From positions 1-64,000 of the forward strand of contig NZ_MEIK01000029.1 of NCBI RefSeq assembly GCF_002777855.1: a stretch of 64,000 bases of DNA. Reading direction: 5' to 3'. The position numbers were made by a program, and so were the translations under genes. The DNA is from Snodgrassella alvi (lineage in GTDB: Bacteria > Pseudomonadota > Gammaproteobacteria > Burkholderiales > Neisseriaceae). How positions within the stretch are numbered: the stretch's first letter is position 1; each line of letters opens with the position of its first letter. The notes beneath the pieces are model-generated. The model made no database searches. It saw only the letters and a list, made by a program, of their open reading frames with translations, and was not told the DNA's origin. Positions 48,501 to 57,892 of the stretch are shown piece by piece.

Positions 48501-51500
48501 AACTACCCAGCTGATTTTTTGTTACCTCATTCAGATTAGTAGACAAGCTGCTTAGTCCGGTTGAGGTGGAATTAGATAAGGTATACAGCTGGCTGCCATT
48601 TACTGCATCAGTAGAGTCTGCAGCAAGACGTCCGGCACTAATATTGGTAATGCGTTGTGCAGTACCATCACGACCAGCATCATAAAAACTACCATTCCAT
48701 TGTAAAGCAGTTGTCTGCAGGTTATTCATGCTCTGATTGATACTGCTTAAGCTGCCCGTCAAACCAGCAAGAGCTGATGATGTACTACTACTCAGCGTGC
48801 TCAGATTGCTATTGGTAATGTTCAAACCTGCCGCAGTTACCGTAGACAGACTATAGAATTGTCCACCGTTAATAGCTTCGGTAGAGCCAACACTTACTGC
48901 ACCAGCATCGATACCACTTAGTACTTTGGCTTCTCCATTACGGCTGGCATCGTACACACCCTTGCCTGCATTCCACAGCAGCGCATTAGCCTGTAATGAA
49001 GATACACTAGCATTAGCTGCCTGTAATCCTTTATCCAAAATCTGTAGATTGGATGAAGTCGTACTGGTTATGCTGCTTAGACTGTTGTTGATGCCAGTAA
49101 TACTGTTTGTCGTTGTAACAGACAACTGATTCAGCGCATCTTTAGTGCTACTCAGGCTTGTTGTAAGTGTACTCAGGCTAGTGCCATAGGCAGTAGAGAG
49201 TGTATTTAACACTAAATTGGTAGAGCTCAGACTTTGATTCAAAGTATTGACACTGGCTGTTGTACTGGTGGACAAGTTATACATCTGAGCACCATTGACA
49301 GCATCAGTAGAATCTGCAGCTATGGAGCCTACAGCTACACTGGTAATCAGCTGAGCTGTATTGGTACCGTGATCCGCACTATAAGCCCCTTTAGCGCTGT
49401 TCCATTGCAGCGCATCTCTTTGCAATGCAGCAACATTGTTGGTAGTAGAACTCAAGCCAGTAGAAAGACTATCTATATTGTTGGTGATACTGCTGAGACT
49501 ATTGGTAACAACGGTAGACAGACTGCCCAGCTGATTCTTGCTCATCTCACTCAGGTTACTTGCAAGACTACTCAAACCAGTTGAGGTAGAACTAGAAAGA
49601 CTGAACAATTGACCGCCGTTAATCATATCAGTGGAATTTGCAGCCACACTAGCAGCACCGCTAACATTGGTAATACGCTGTGGAGTGCCATTTTTGCCGG
49701 CATCATAAACACTACCATTCCACTGCAAAGTATTAGCCTGCAAGGTAGTTACACGAGCTGTAGCTGTACGCAGATTGGTATCCAATCTACTCAAATTGTC
49801 AGTTGTAGTGTCAGCAAAGCTCTGCAAATTACTATCAACAGTAGAAATACTGCTAACCAGTGCATCTGATAAACCGGTGAACGCTGTATTAGCTGTGTTT
49901 TCCATACTGGTAGACAAGCTGTACAACTGGGCACCATTCACAGCATCGTTTGAACCTGATGTTATCAAACCAGTAGACACATTTGTAATTTTTTGAGCAG
50001 TACCCGTTCCATGATCAGCATTATACGCAGCTGCATAATCATTCCATTGAAGTGCATTTTGTTTCAATGAGCCTGCATCGTGACTAACTGTAGACAGAGA
50101 AGTTATCAGGGTGCCTGCTGAAGTTGAAATACTTTGCGACAAGCTACTTATACCAGATTCAGCCACCGTGGATAGACTACTCAGGCTATTTGCGGCATCA
50201 GCAGACAGGCTATTCAGGCCAGTATTCGTGCTGTTGGATAAACTGGTAATACTATTGGACAGAGTATCAGAAAGAGTTGATAAGCTATTTGCAGATGCAC
50301 CTGACAGATTAATAGTACTGCTTAGAATACTGTCTGACAAAGAACTGAGTTGGGTAAAGTATTTATCAGAAATACCCGTTAATGAAGATTGTATTGTACT
50401 TAAGCTGGAAGACATTAAATTGGAGGAACTGGTCAGATTTGCATCAGACACCGTGGACAGGCTGTACAGCTGTGCACCAATAACAGCATCTGACGAGCTT
50501 TCTCCTACCTGACCGGCGGCAACCTGAGTAATTTTAGCTCTGGCACCAGTTGCAGAACCGGCATCATAAGCACTAATACTCGCATCCCATTGTAACGCAT
50601 TCTGCTGCAATGTGCTTACTCCGGTATTAATACCCGTTATACCTGCTGACAGACTGCTTATACCAATATCAACAAGACTGCTTAAAGTCGTTGAAAAACT
50701 TTCAAAACGCTTATTAATATCACTGTTCAAAGTGTCAAAACTATTTTCGGTACTATACAGCTGTCCTGCTGTGATGGCATCTGTTGAACCATCATAAATA
50801 TCAGCTTTAGCAACATTGGTTATACGGCTATTTTTATCATTACGACTTGCATCGTAGGCTCCGTCTTTCCACTGCAAGGCATTCGTTTTGAGAGTACCCA
50901 AACTTCCGTCGGCCGTACTTAAAGCTGAAGAAATACTTGAAGACAGGCTAGTTATATTGTTTTCAATAGTACTTCTGCTTTGAGTCAGTTTGGCCAAATT
51001 AGAACCGGTTACCTGATCCAAAGAAGTTGATAAACTACTGATACCGGCTTCCATACTGCCCGATACATCGGCTAATTTATTGTTTAAAACAGAAATACTG
51101 TTGTTTGTACTATATAGCTGTGCACCGATTATCGCATCAGACGATCCCTCTTTCACATTACCTGAAAATACGTGTGTCAGTGTATTTTTAGCATTTGCAA
51201 TGCCATGGCTAGCATCATATGCTCCTGCACCTGATTCATCTAAACGCTTCCATTGTAAAGCGTCTTTCTGCAAATCAGATACACCATTATTAATCACTCC
51301 TAATTGTGTTCCTGCTGCTGTGGAAAGACTACTAACTTTAGTATTCGTTTGAGCAAGCAACCCAGTTAAAGTAGAGATATTTTTATCAGATATAGTACTC
51401 AGAGCACTGGATAAACTTCCAATGCCACTTTTAACCTCATTAGCCAGATCATTGATGGCAGTATTGGTGTTATACAGCTGATTCCCAGTAATCGCGTCTT

Positions 51501-54500
51501 TTGAGCCCTTAGCTAAAGATCCATCTGCAGCATTGGTGATCCGGTTTTTACCATTTACTACACCATGACTGGCATCATATGCTCCATTTTTCCATTGCAA
51601 TGCATTCTGCAGAAGGGCAGGGAGTTTGCCGTTAATTTCTTGAAGGCGTTGCTCTGTTGTAGTAGAAAGGCTTTCCAGTCCAGAAAAAGAAGAATTCTCT
51701 AATGCTGTAGATAGACTATTTAGACTACTAGAAGTTGAACTTGTAAAATCCGATACTTTGTTATCAAACGAAGAAGATAATGCACTAATCTGACTGTTAG
51801 TGCTATACAACTGAGCACCAATTACCGCATCACTGGACTTAGCCTGTAAATCAGCTTTATCCACATTTATAATCTTTCGTTTTATACCTTGAGTACCACC
51901 GGCATCATAAGCGCTGCCATTCCATTGCAATGCATTCTGTTTAATAGTACTTAGACTAGCATTTACAGGAACCAGACTGGTATCAATGGTTGAGGCAAAA
52001 GTATTCAAACCACTAGAAAGTGACCTATCCATGGTGGTTGAAACACTAGCCAGACTTCCAGATAAAGAACCAGACAAAGTCTGAAGCTGCGACGTTAAAT
52101 CTGAAGTCAGCCCAGAGATTTTGGTATTTGTCATTGACAACTGGTCACCAATTACCGCATCGGATGATTTATCATTCACATTGCCTTGTGCAACGTTAAT
52201 AATTTTATTTTTACCGCCAACTTGGCCATGGCTGGCATCATAAGAACTACCATTCCATTGCAATACAGTCTGTTTTAGTGCATTAATATTGGAATTAGCT
52301 GTGCCAATATCGGTATTAATTTTATCTGACAGGCTGCTGATACTACCTGAAATAGTATTATTCAGACTGGTATTAGTAGCAGCCATAGCGGCATCTAATT
52401 TTGTGGATAACTCAGCTGGTTTTGTCACCACATCAGTATTCAATGTACTGATACTTGTGCTGGTGGTGTATAACTGCCCCATGGTTACAGCATCTGTTGA
52501 ATTAGATTGCACACTGCCATCAGCTACATGTGTAATTTTACCTCTACTGCTGCCATGGCTAGCATCATATGCATCACCATTCCAGAGCAAAACATTCTGC
52601 TTTAGCGTAGCAATTTTATTATTGGTTTCAGTAAGTCCTGACTGAATAGAACTAGACAATTCTTTAATTTTTTGTGCTGATAATCCATTCAATCCAGTGC
52701 TTAAAGATTGTATTCCTGTGGAAGCAGATGTAGAAAACGAAAAAATCTGGCCAGCATTGATTGCATCTGTAGAACCAGCTGCTACATAACCATTGGCCAC
52801 ATTAGTAATTTTAGTATTACCGTCAATATCATGAGTAGCACTAAATGCCTTATCAGTTTCATTCCACAGCAGAGCATTATTCTTCAAAGTACTGATACTT
52901 GAATTCAGTCCATTAACCAGAACCATGCCACTTTGCAAGGTATTCACTGCTGTTTGATTTATATTACCAGCCAAGGTGGATAAACCGCTGGAAATAGTGG
53001 TTGAAACTGTATCCAAAGTTGAATTGGTAGTATATAACTGCTTAGCATTAATAGCATCGGTTGAAGCACTATTTAAAGTAGCATCAGCAACACCTGTAAT
53101 TTTCTGCTCTTTTTCTACTCTTTTAGCATTGTATTTGCCATCTGTATACTGGAGCATTTGTTGTTGCAAAGAGGAAATACTACTATTAATTTCTCCCACC
53201 GTACTTAAAGCTGATGTGGTCAGCGTATTTACTCGTGTATCTATTGAAGCATTCAAATCATAATACTGGCTGCCGACAACGGCATCAGTTGAAGTTGCAC
53301 TGGTAATGTCACCTGCACTGACATGTGTAATTTTTGCATCTGCACCACCATGACTGGCACTATATGCTGCGTCATCATCGTTCCATTGCAAAGCATCTTC
53401 TTGCAATGCAGCAACTTTACTGCCAGTTGTAGCCAGGCTCGTAGACAACTTATCAAGACTCTGGCCAACAGACAAAGAAGCCGAAACAGAAAAACTACCA
53501 AATTGTGTATTTACAGTACTAGATAAATTAGTGATCGCAGTATTGGTACTGAATAACTGGCCACCATTAACCATATCTGTTGAATTAGGACTGCTTATAT
53601 CACCAGGCGCAACACCGGTGATTTTTTGCGCTGTACCATCATGAGTGGCATGAAAATAGTCGTCTTCACCACGCAATATGGTACTTTCCTGCAAACCACT
53701 AATAGCAGTAGATGCAGAATCTGACAATATTTGTAAATAATTACTTAATGTACTCAGACTTGAATTAGCCGAAGTTGTTAAACTGTTTAAGTTATTTGTT
53801 ATTGCAGTTGAAAGATTAGTAAGGCTATTGGCAGTGTCTGTTGTCAAGCTGCTGCGTTTACTACTTATATTGAGCCAGCCAGTGGAAGCAGATACAGAGA
53901 GACTCGCTAGATTGGAGTTTACAGTGTATAACTGGCCACCTGTAATCGCATCATCAGAATCCGCAATAACATCACCTTCTGCAGCATTTGAGATTTTTTG
54001 CGGCGTCTTGTTTTTATCTTCAACAAATGCCCCTGTAGTGGCATCAAATAAAAGAGCATTTCGTGTAATCTGGCTTAATCCAGTCGAAATTGAAGTAGAC
54101 AGACCATCTAATGACTTATTCGAACTTGATAATGCTATATTTGTATCGGTTACAAATTTATCAATTTTAAGATTGTTGTCTGTAAGGCTATCCTGAATAT
54201 CACTATCCAGCTTATTAAGCTTCATATTGGTGGCACGCAGCTGTGCACCCGTTACAGCATCAGTAGAATCTGCGCTGTCAATACTACCTGCTTCTACATT
54301 CGTTATTTTCTTTTCATTACCCGCATCAAATGCATCCGAACCATTCCATTTGAGTATAGCTGCACGTAAATTTTTTATACCTGTATCAGTAGTTGTAGTA
54401 AAGCTATTAATATTGCTATCAATTGTTGATATCGAAGTATTAACGACAGATACTAATTTAGAAGTACCTTCGTTAAGGTTACTGATATTAGTATAAATAG

Positions 54501-56577
54501 CAGTTGAGATAGAACTCAGCATAGAATTGGTACTGAATAACTGGCCACTATTAACCATATCAGTGGAGTCTTCAGTAAGACGAGCATCTGTCAGATTTGT
54601 TATTTTTTTAGTTTCTCTGCCATCGTCCGAACCGACATTATAAACACCATTTTTAAATACTAAAGTACTGGTTTGTAATGCACCAATAGAGCTAGATGTA
54701 GAGGTACTTAAAGAAGAAATATTGGTATTTATTTGTGCTAATTTATCATCAGCATCGCCAGAAGCCTTTGTAATATTTTGATTAAGATTAGTTATAACAT
54801 CAGATGTTGAAATAGAAGCACTATTAATCTTAGTTTTTACCACAGATACATTAGTATCTAACACTGTCGAAAGACTGGATGCACTGCCAGAGATAGATGA
54901 ATACAAGCTCTTTAGCTGCGCCACATTGACAGCATCAGTATCCAGCGTACCGGCAGCCAAATCCGTAATTTGACGGGTAATATTCTTAGCAGAGTTACCT
55001 ACTGCTACCGCCCCGGTAGTGCTTTTCCATGTGGGCGTACTAAGGGAAGGATCAGTAGCAGCCACATTGGTATCTGGATTATAGCCAGAAACATTACCAG
55101 CTGTATTAGCTATTGAATCCGATCCCAAAGCTACGGAACCATCTGCCATAGCTTTGGCATTTGTACCTACAGCAATGGCACCAGTACCATTCACAATAGT
55201 ATTGTTACCGAGTGCCAAGCCGTTATCTGTGGTAACAGAAGCATTGTTACCGATTATGGTTGCTCCAATACCGCTGCTATCAGTACTACCAACTGTATTG
55301 CCACTACCAATTACATGAACATCATAAATAGCATTGATAATGGTGTTTTGGTTACCAAATATAGCCGTATTGGCTGCAGTAATATCGTTATTTGGGCTTG
55401 TACTTTTATTACTATTACCCAAAGATAAAGTGTTGTTCGCATTAATAAAGGTATAGCCATCTGGACCAGATGCTTCCGTTCCATCCTCTTTTTTGTATGC
55501 AGTAGGTGTGGTAGAGCCACCTATGGCAATGGATTGTTCTCCATAAACCACATTACCATTACCAATGCTAATACCTTGTTTACCAGTAGCAATAGTGTCA
55601 TTACCGATGGCCACTGAAGAGTCGCCACTTGCCTGAGATTTCACCCCAACAGCAACTGCTCCATCTATAGAAGCCTGTGACATCAAACCAAGTGCCACAC
55701 TTCCTACGCCATCTGAATTAGCAACGGAACCTAAAGCTACGCTAGAAACTCCAGTAGCTTGCGATGAGATACCAATCGCATTGGAAGCTCGTCCACCAGC
55801 CAAAGCAAAATTACCTACAGCCTGTGCCCCGCCGCCAGTATTAAACGCACCAGTCCCGAATGATAATGAATGATTACCAGAAGCATAGGAACCACATCCC
55901 ATAACAGCTGAATTTACACCAAAGGCACTCCCCATACCATTTTGATATCCTCCTGTAGCATATTGATCCATATAACCTGATATAGGAGCTTTGGAAGTAG
56001 CAGTCCCATTTGAACCATTAGTGGGGTCAGTTGTCCATCCTTGGCCACCCCAATTTTCAACATGGTTAGTTGTACCATACGGATTGAGGGTTCTACCACT
56101 AACAGCTCCTCTGGTACCGGTTACTGTATAATTTTGAGCAAACCGCAAATATTCTTCCATTGCTGAAATAGCAGGAAGCCCTGAGGGACCTTGATTACGC
56201 TGAGTACCGTTTATATCTCGTCCTGCAACCCTATCATAACCACAAAAATCACTATTATCTCCCATTATCTGAACAGCATTAATGCTTGCTGTATTAAGGT
56301 ATCCAGATACTCTATTATCAGAACCTCGAGTCGGGATTTCACCCACTATTTGCGCACGGCCTGCAGCATACGCAATAGGCATCCCTATAGTCATATTTAC
56401 AACGGAAGCGATTAATCCGATTTTAAATACTTTAGAACCTAATTTACTTAATACTGTAGATACAACAGGCATCTGACAGGAAACTGTATTTGCTTTGGTT
56501 TTACTTTTAGCTAACTCAGAAGCAGCCACCCAAGTTTGAGTGGATTCGTTCCATATCGCACGATATATTTTATTCAA
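45550..56577 (-). CDS. Giant trimeric autotransporter adhesin (YadA/Hia family)
   Basis: 3675 residues. Starts at TTG (56577) eight bases after AGGAG; MNKIYRAIWNESTQTWVAASE is the extended signal-peptide (ESPR) start, cleaved near residue 72 (AYA). Residues ~210-535 are a YadA-type head of repeated SxAxG turns with Cys112 and Cys228 nearby. A neck at ~535-556 follows. The stalk (~560-3440) has 25 modules of the form ALQWN...YDA...KITNV...DAVNGxQLYSLS joined by Ser/Thr-rich coiled coils. A second small head (~3448-3550), neck, coiled coil and a 76-residue YadA anchor ending GFKW close it. BAM-assembled, surface-exposed, probably host adhesion. Three putative glycosyltransferases follow downstream. 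Confidence 0.97.
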   Translation of the reverse strand: MNKIYRAIWNESTQTWVAASELAKSKTKANTVSCQMPVVSTVLSKLGSKVFKIGLIASVVNMTIGMPIAYAAGRAQIVGEIPTRGSDNRVSGYLNTASINAVQIMGDNSDFCGYDRVAGRDINGTQRNQGPSGLPAISAMEEYLRFAQNYTVTGTRGAVSGRTLNPYGTTNHVENWGGQGWTTDPTNGSNGTATSKAPISGYMDQYATGGYQNGMGSAFGVNSAVMGCGSYASGNHSLSFGTGAFNTGGGAQAVGNFALAGGRASNAIGISSQATGVSSVALGSVANSDGVGSVALGLMSQASIDGAVAVGVKSQASGDSSVAIGNDTIATGKQGISIGNGNVVYGEQSIAIGGSTTPTAYKKEDGTEASGPDGYTFINANNTLSLGNSNKSTSPNNDITAANTAIFGNQNTIINAIYDVHVIGSGNTVGSTDSSGIGATIIGNNASVTTDNGLALGNNTIVNGTGAIAVGTNAKAMADGSVALGSDSIANTAGNVSGYNPDTNVAATDPSLSTPTWKSTTGAVAVGNSAKNITRQITDLAAGTLDTDAVNVAQLKSLYSSISGSASSLSTVLDTNVSVVKTKINSASISTSDVITNLNQNITKASGDADDKLAQINTNISSLSTSTSSSIGALQTSTLVFKNGVYNVGSDDGRETKKITNLTDARLTEDSTDMVNSGQLFSTNSMLSSISTAIYTNISNLNEGTSKLVSVVNTSISTIDSNINSFTTTTDTGIKNLRAAILKWNGSDAFDAGNEKKITNVEAGSIDSADSTDAVTGAQLRATNMKLNKLDSDIQDSLTDNNLKIDKFVTDTNIALSSSNKSLDGLSTSISTGLSQITRNALLFDATTGAFVEDKNKTPQKISNAAEGDVIADSDDAITGGQLYTVNSNLASLSVSASTGWLNISSKRSSLTTDTANSLTNLSTAITNNLNSLTTSANSSLSTLSNYLQILSDSASTAISGLQESTILRGEDDYFHATHDGTAQKITGVAPGDISSPNSTDMVNGGQLFSTNTAITNLSSTVNTQFGSFSVSASLSVGQSLDKLSTSLATTGSKVAALQEDALQWNDDDAAYSASHGGADAKITHVSAGDITSATSTDAVVGSQYYDLNASIDTRVNTLTTSALSTVGEINSSISSLQQQMLQYTDGKYNAKRVEKEQKITGVADATLNSASTDAINAKQLYTTNSTLDTVSTTISSGLSTLAGNINQTAVNTLQSGMVLVNGLNSSISTLKNNALLWNETDKAFSATHDIDGNTKITNVANGYVAAGSTDAINAGQIFSFSTSASTGIQSLSTGLNGLSAQKIKELSSSIQSGLTETNNKIATLKQNVLLWNGDAYDASHGSSRGKITHVADGSVQSNSTDAVTMGQLYTTSTSISTLNTDVVTKPAELSTKLDAAMAATNTSLNNTISGSISSLSDKINTDIGTANSNINALKQTVLQWNGSSYDASHGQVGGKNKIINVAQGNVNDKSSDAVIGDQLSMTNTKISGLTSDLTSQLQTLSGSLSGSLASVSTTMDRSLSSGLNTFASTIDTSLVPVNASLSTIKQNALQWNGSAYDAGGTQGIKRKIINVDKADLQAKSSDAVIGAQLYSTNSQISALSSSFDNKVSDFTSSTSSSLNSLSTALENSSFSGLESLSTTTEQRLQEINGKLPALLQNALQWKNGAYDASHGVVNGKNRITNAADGSLAKGSKDAITGNQLYNTNTAINDLANEVKSGIGSLSSALSTISDKNISTLTGLLAQTNTKVSSLSTAAGTQLGVINNGVSDLQKDALQWKRLDESGAGAYDASHGIANAKNTLTHVFSGNVKEGSSDAIIGAQLYSTNNSISVLNNKLADVSGSMEAGISSLSTSLDQVTGSNLAKLTQSRSTIENNITSLSSSISSALSTADGSLGTLKTNALQWKDGAYDASRNDKNSRITNVAKADIYDGSTDAITAGQLYSTENSFDTLNSDINKRFESFSTTLSSLVDIGISSLSAGITGINTGVSTLQQNALQWDASISAYDAGSATGARAKITQVAAGQVGESSSDAVIGAQLYSLSTVSDANLTSSSNLMSSSLSTIQSSLTGISDKYFTQLSSLSDSILSSTINLSGASANSLSTLSDTLSNSITSLSNSTNTGLNSLSADAANSLSSLSTVAESGISSLSQSISTSAGTLITSLSTVSHDAGSLKQNALQWNDYAAAYNADHGTGTAQKITNVSTGLITSGSNDAVNGAQLYSLSTSMENTANTAFTGLSDALVSSISTVDSNLQSFADTTTDNLSRLDTNLRTATARVTTLQANTLQWNGSVYDAGKNGTPQRITNVSGAASVAANSTDMINGGQLFSLSSSTSTGLSSLASNLSEMSKNQLGSLSTVVTNSLSSITNNIDSLSTGLSSTTNNVAALQRDALQWNSAKGAYSADHGTNTAQLITSVAVGSIAADSTDAVNGAQMYNLSTSTTASVNTLNQSLSSTNLVLNTLSTAYGTSLSTLTTSLSSTKDALNQLSVTTTNSITGINNSLSSITSTTSSNLQILDKGLQAANASVSSLQANALLWNAGKGVYDASRNGEAKVLSGIDAGAVSVGSTEAINGGQFYSLSTVTAAGLNITNSNLSTLSSSTSSALAGLTGSLSSINQSMNNLQTTALQWNGSFYDAGRDGTAQRITNISAGRLAADSTDAVNGSQLYTLSNSTSTGLSSLSTNLNEVTKNQLGSLSTIVTNSLSTVTDNIGSLSTGLRETNTNVAALQQNALQWNSTSNAYDAIRSNRAQRLTGIVGGDISLTSSDAINGAQMYSLSTLTQAGLSSSSTGLSSLSSASSAALTAVNDRVDTLTSTTQLGLTSASTGLSSLSSSTSSGLTSLASSLSSTNQNLTTLQQNALQWNGSAYDAGRNGASQLITNVAAGRVSVDSTDVVNGGQLFSLSSSTSTGLSSLSTNLNEVTKNQLGSLSTIVNDSLSTVTKNVSSLSTGLIETNSNVTALQQNALLRNRISGNFDASREGKDQRLTGIAAGNINITSSDAINGTQMYSLSTLTQAGLSSTSTGLSSLSSASSAALTTVNDRVDALTSTTQLGLASASTGLSSLSSSTSSGLTSLASSLSSTNQNLTTLQQNALQWNSTLGAYDAGHGSGTAQRITNVAAGSVTVDSTDAVNGSQLYALSSSTATGLSSLSTVVSSTVISGINSISSSMSTGYESLSRSMSTTSDSLNKLTSSTSTALSSLSTSYDLTQKDVKQLKDKSLQWNEDKGGFDAGKTNSLTRAATYGKVINLADGLVDQGSHDAINGGQLYLLKNDVTSLSTGTSTSLSSLNSALSELSTGNIITNITNLTQNALLWNGSAYDASHGSATAQRIANVADGNMDKGSLDAINAGQLWAVRQDYNNLSTMVNSLPTSNVSDDSLNSLSTSVSTIVASQIASIASALGTSRNSAGSINPPKYDISTPTGGNVSADNVADALQNLENYGTKYVKVNSAKAGSIAQGANSIAEGGAAMASGTSAIAIGDSASAPAANGVALGSNAQVKQTGGIALGAGSVASVAAGQEGYIPVTATSQQAAAIRATRSTEGAVSVGDASKGVYRQITGVAAGTADTDAVNVAQLKGVDNQVSRVSEYVNQLNDNIHHVERRAYSGTAMAMALSGAYLPSLSSGEQTVGIGVGAYRSYGAVGVNYKAASKNGKVTWGAGVSTTGKEVAFNSVLGFKW
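47290..48560. repeat. Tandem 699-bp duplication inside the adhesin stalk
   Basis: Two long in-frame copies lie 699 bp apart (233 residues), for example ATTTTGCTGC at 47311 and again at 48010. The encoded units both contain TSTGLSSLSTNLNEVTKNQL, NALQWN/LLRN modules, SSDAINGxQMYSLSTLTQAG and NDRVDxLTSTTQLGL. They differ at scattered positions, so the duplication is recent but not brand new. Shorter related modules occur along the whole stalk. Confidence 0.85.
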
Positions 56578-57341
56578 TTGGTTTACTCCTAATTTTTTAA
56601 AATCATGCGTTTATCAAAAATATCTTGATAACTTAAAGAAAGGTTAAAATTAAGTTAAATTATTAAGTAATATAACATAAATGTTTGTATAAATGTAGTT
56701 AATCAGAGATAGTTCCGAATAGAACCTATATGGAAAAAACGCCTACTTCTTTTATATTAAATTAATAAGATACAATAAGTTATATGATTTTATTAGCTCT
56801 GCAATGGTTTTACATAGCTAATACATTGTTTGTTTATCTGTTATTGAATGTCTTATAAAAGCGACAATCTTTAATAAAATTCTTTTTTGGCATTGTTAAT
56901 TTTTATTGATTCTTGCCTTAGAATACATATTCTTAACAATTAATTGGTTTATGTATATTTATAAGGGTTTTAAAATTTTTTATTTGGTAAGTTATTAATC
57001 AGGTAAAAAAGCAATATTCAAAGCAAGTAATCTTTTATGTTTTAGTTAATAAAATTTTACTTTATCCTGCATCCAACTTTTACGTTGCTGTATTTTACTT
57101 TTTGTATGCTTTGATTAGCTTATAAAAAATTTCACCTTATCAGACTTCATCCAAACATAACCAATAGTTTATTAAGAATTCAATAAAGGCGACTTTCAGA
57201 ACAATCAATATCTGCTGAGGTATTTTATTAAGAACAAGCATGTGACCTAGCTTATTTTTTTATCAACTGATGCAAATACTTTAGTTTTTAGATTAGGCAG
57301 ATACATTTTTAATATTACAAATAAATACTGAATATATTCTT
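56578..57341. other. Long AT-rich region upstream of the adhesin
   Basis: About 760 bases with no gene. The adhesin ribosome site TTAGGAG lies at the left end. A -10-like TATATT occurs near 56670 on the minus strand without a convincing -35. The unusual length suggests a long 5' leader or several regulatory sites, but none can be named. Confidence 0.5.
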
Positions 57342-57415
57342 TGGAGCGGATAACGGGACTCGAACCCGTCCGAACTGCTTGGGAAGCAGTTATGCTACCA
57401 CTACATCATATCCGC
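57342..57415 (-). tRNA. tRNA-Gly (anticodon CCC)
   Basis: 74 nt with encoded CCA. Acceptor GCGGATA/TATCCGC, anticodon stem ACTGC/GCAGT around TTCCCAA, giving CCC (complement of 57381-57383), and T arm ACGGG-TTCGAGT-CCCGT. Reads GGG codons. No clear promoter or terminator was seen next to it. Confidence 0.97.
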
Positions 57416-57892
57416 AAAAATTTTTTACAGCTTTATTAACTCACATACTTCAGATCAGTGTAATACAATTTATACTCTTTTATCGTCAGGAAATCATCAA
57501 CATTTATATTAGGCTTTATGACTAGTATTTTCTATATATACAAATAAGTCCAGATAAATTCCATTTGTAAATAATTAATCAATTAGGTAAGCATAGCATT
57601 TATACTTTTAGTTCATATTTATTCGCTGATAGCCAAATACCAAAATTTTATACATTTATGTATCTACTAAAAATTAAAGTTTATTGTAGACCAATTTTAT
57701 ATGTGTAATACATAATAAATTATATACATTCGCTAATTTATAAAAAGCAATAAGCTTAAAATTTAAGCATACTAACTACCTATTATATTTTGTTCATATG
57801 AATTTTTTTGTATTCTGAAAATAAAATTCAATCGTTTGTAATCCATCCTAACAAGCCTGAAGCAAGGATTAGCTTACTTTTCAACAACTATA
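57416..57892. other. AT-rich intergenic region, no gene seen
   Basis: Nearly 480 bases between tRNA-Gly and purD, both on the minus strand. It must hold the tRNA promoter and the purD transcript end. No convincing promoter, terminator hairpin or RNA gene was found. Confidence 0.5.

Noticed and set aside
46000-54500. Several 60-130-codon plus-strand frames opposite the adhesin
   Set aside because: They are shadows of the adhesin's biased codon use; none has a ribosome site or recognisable domain.
45550-56577. Regularly spaced repeats that could suggest a CRISPR or satellite array
   Set aside because: All repeats keep one reading frame and encode autotransporter stalk modules; unit lengths vary and there are no unique spacers.
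56578-56760. Simple-sequence tract for phase variation of the adhesin
   Set aside because: No homopolymer or short tandem repeat long enough for slipped-strand switching was seen near the start codon or signal peptide.
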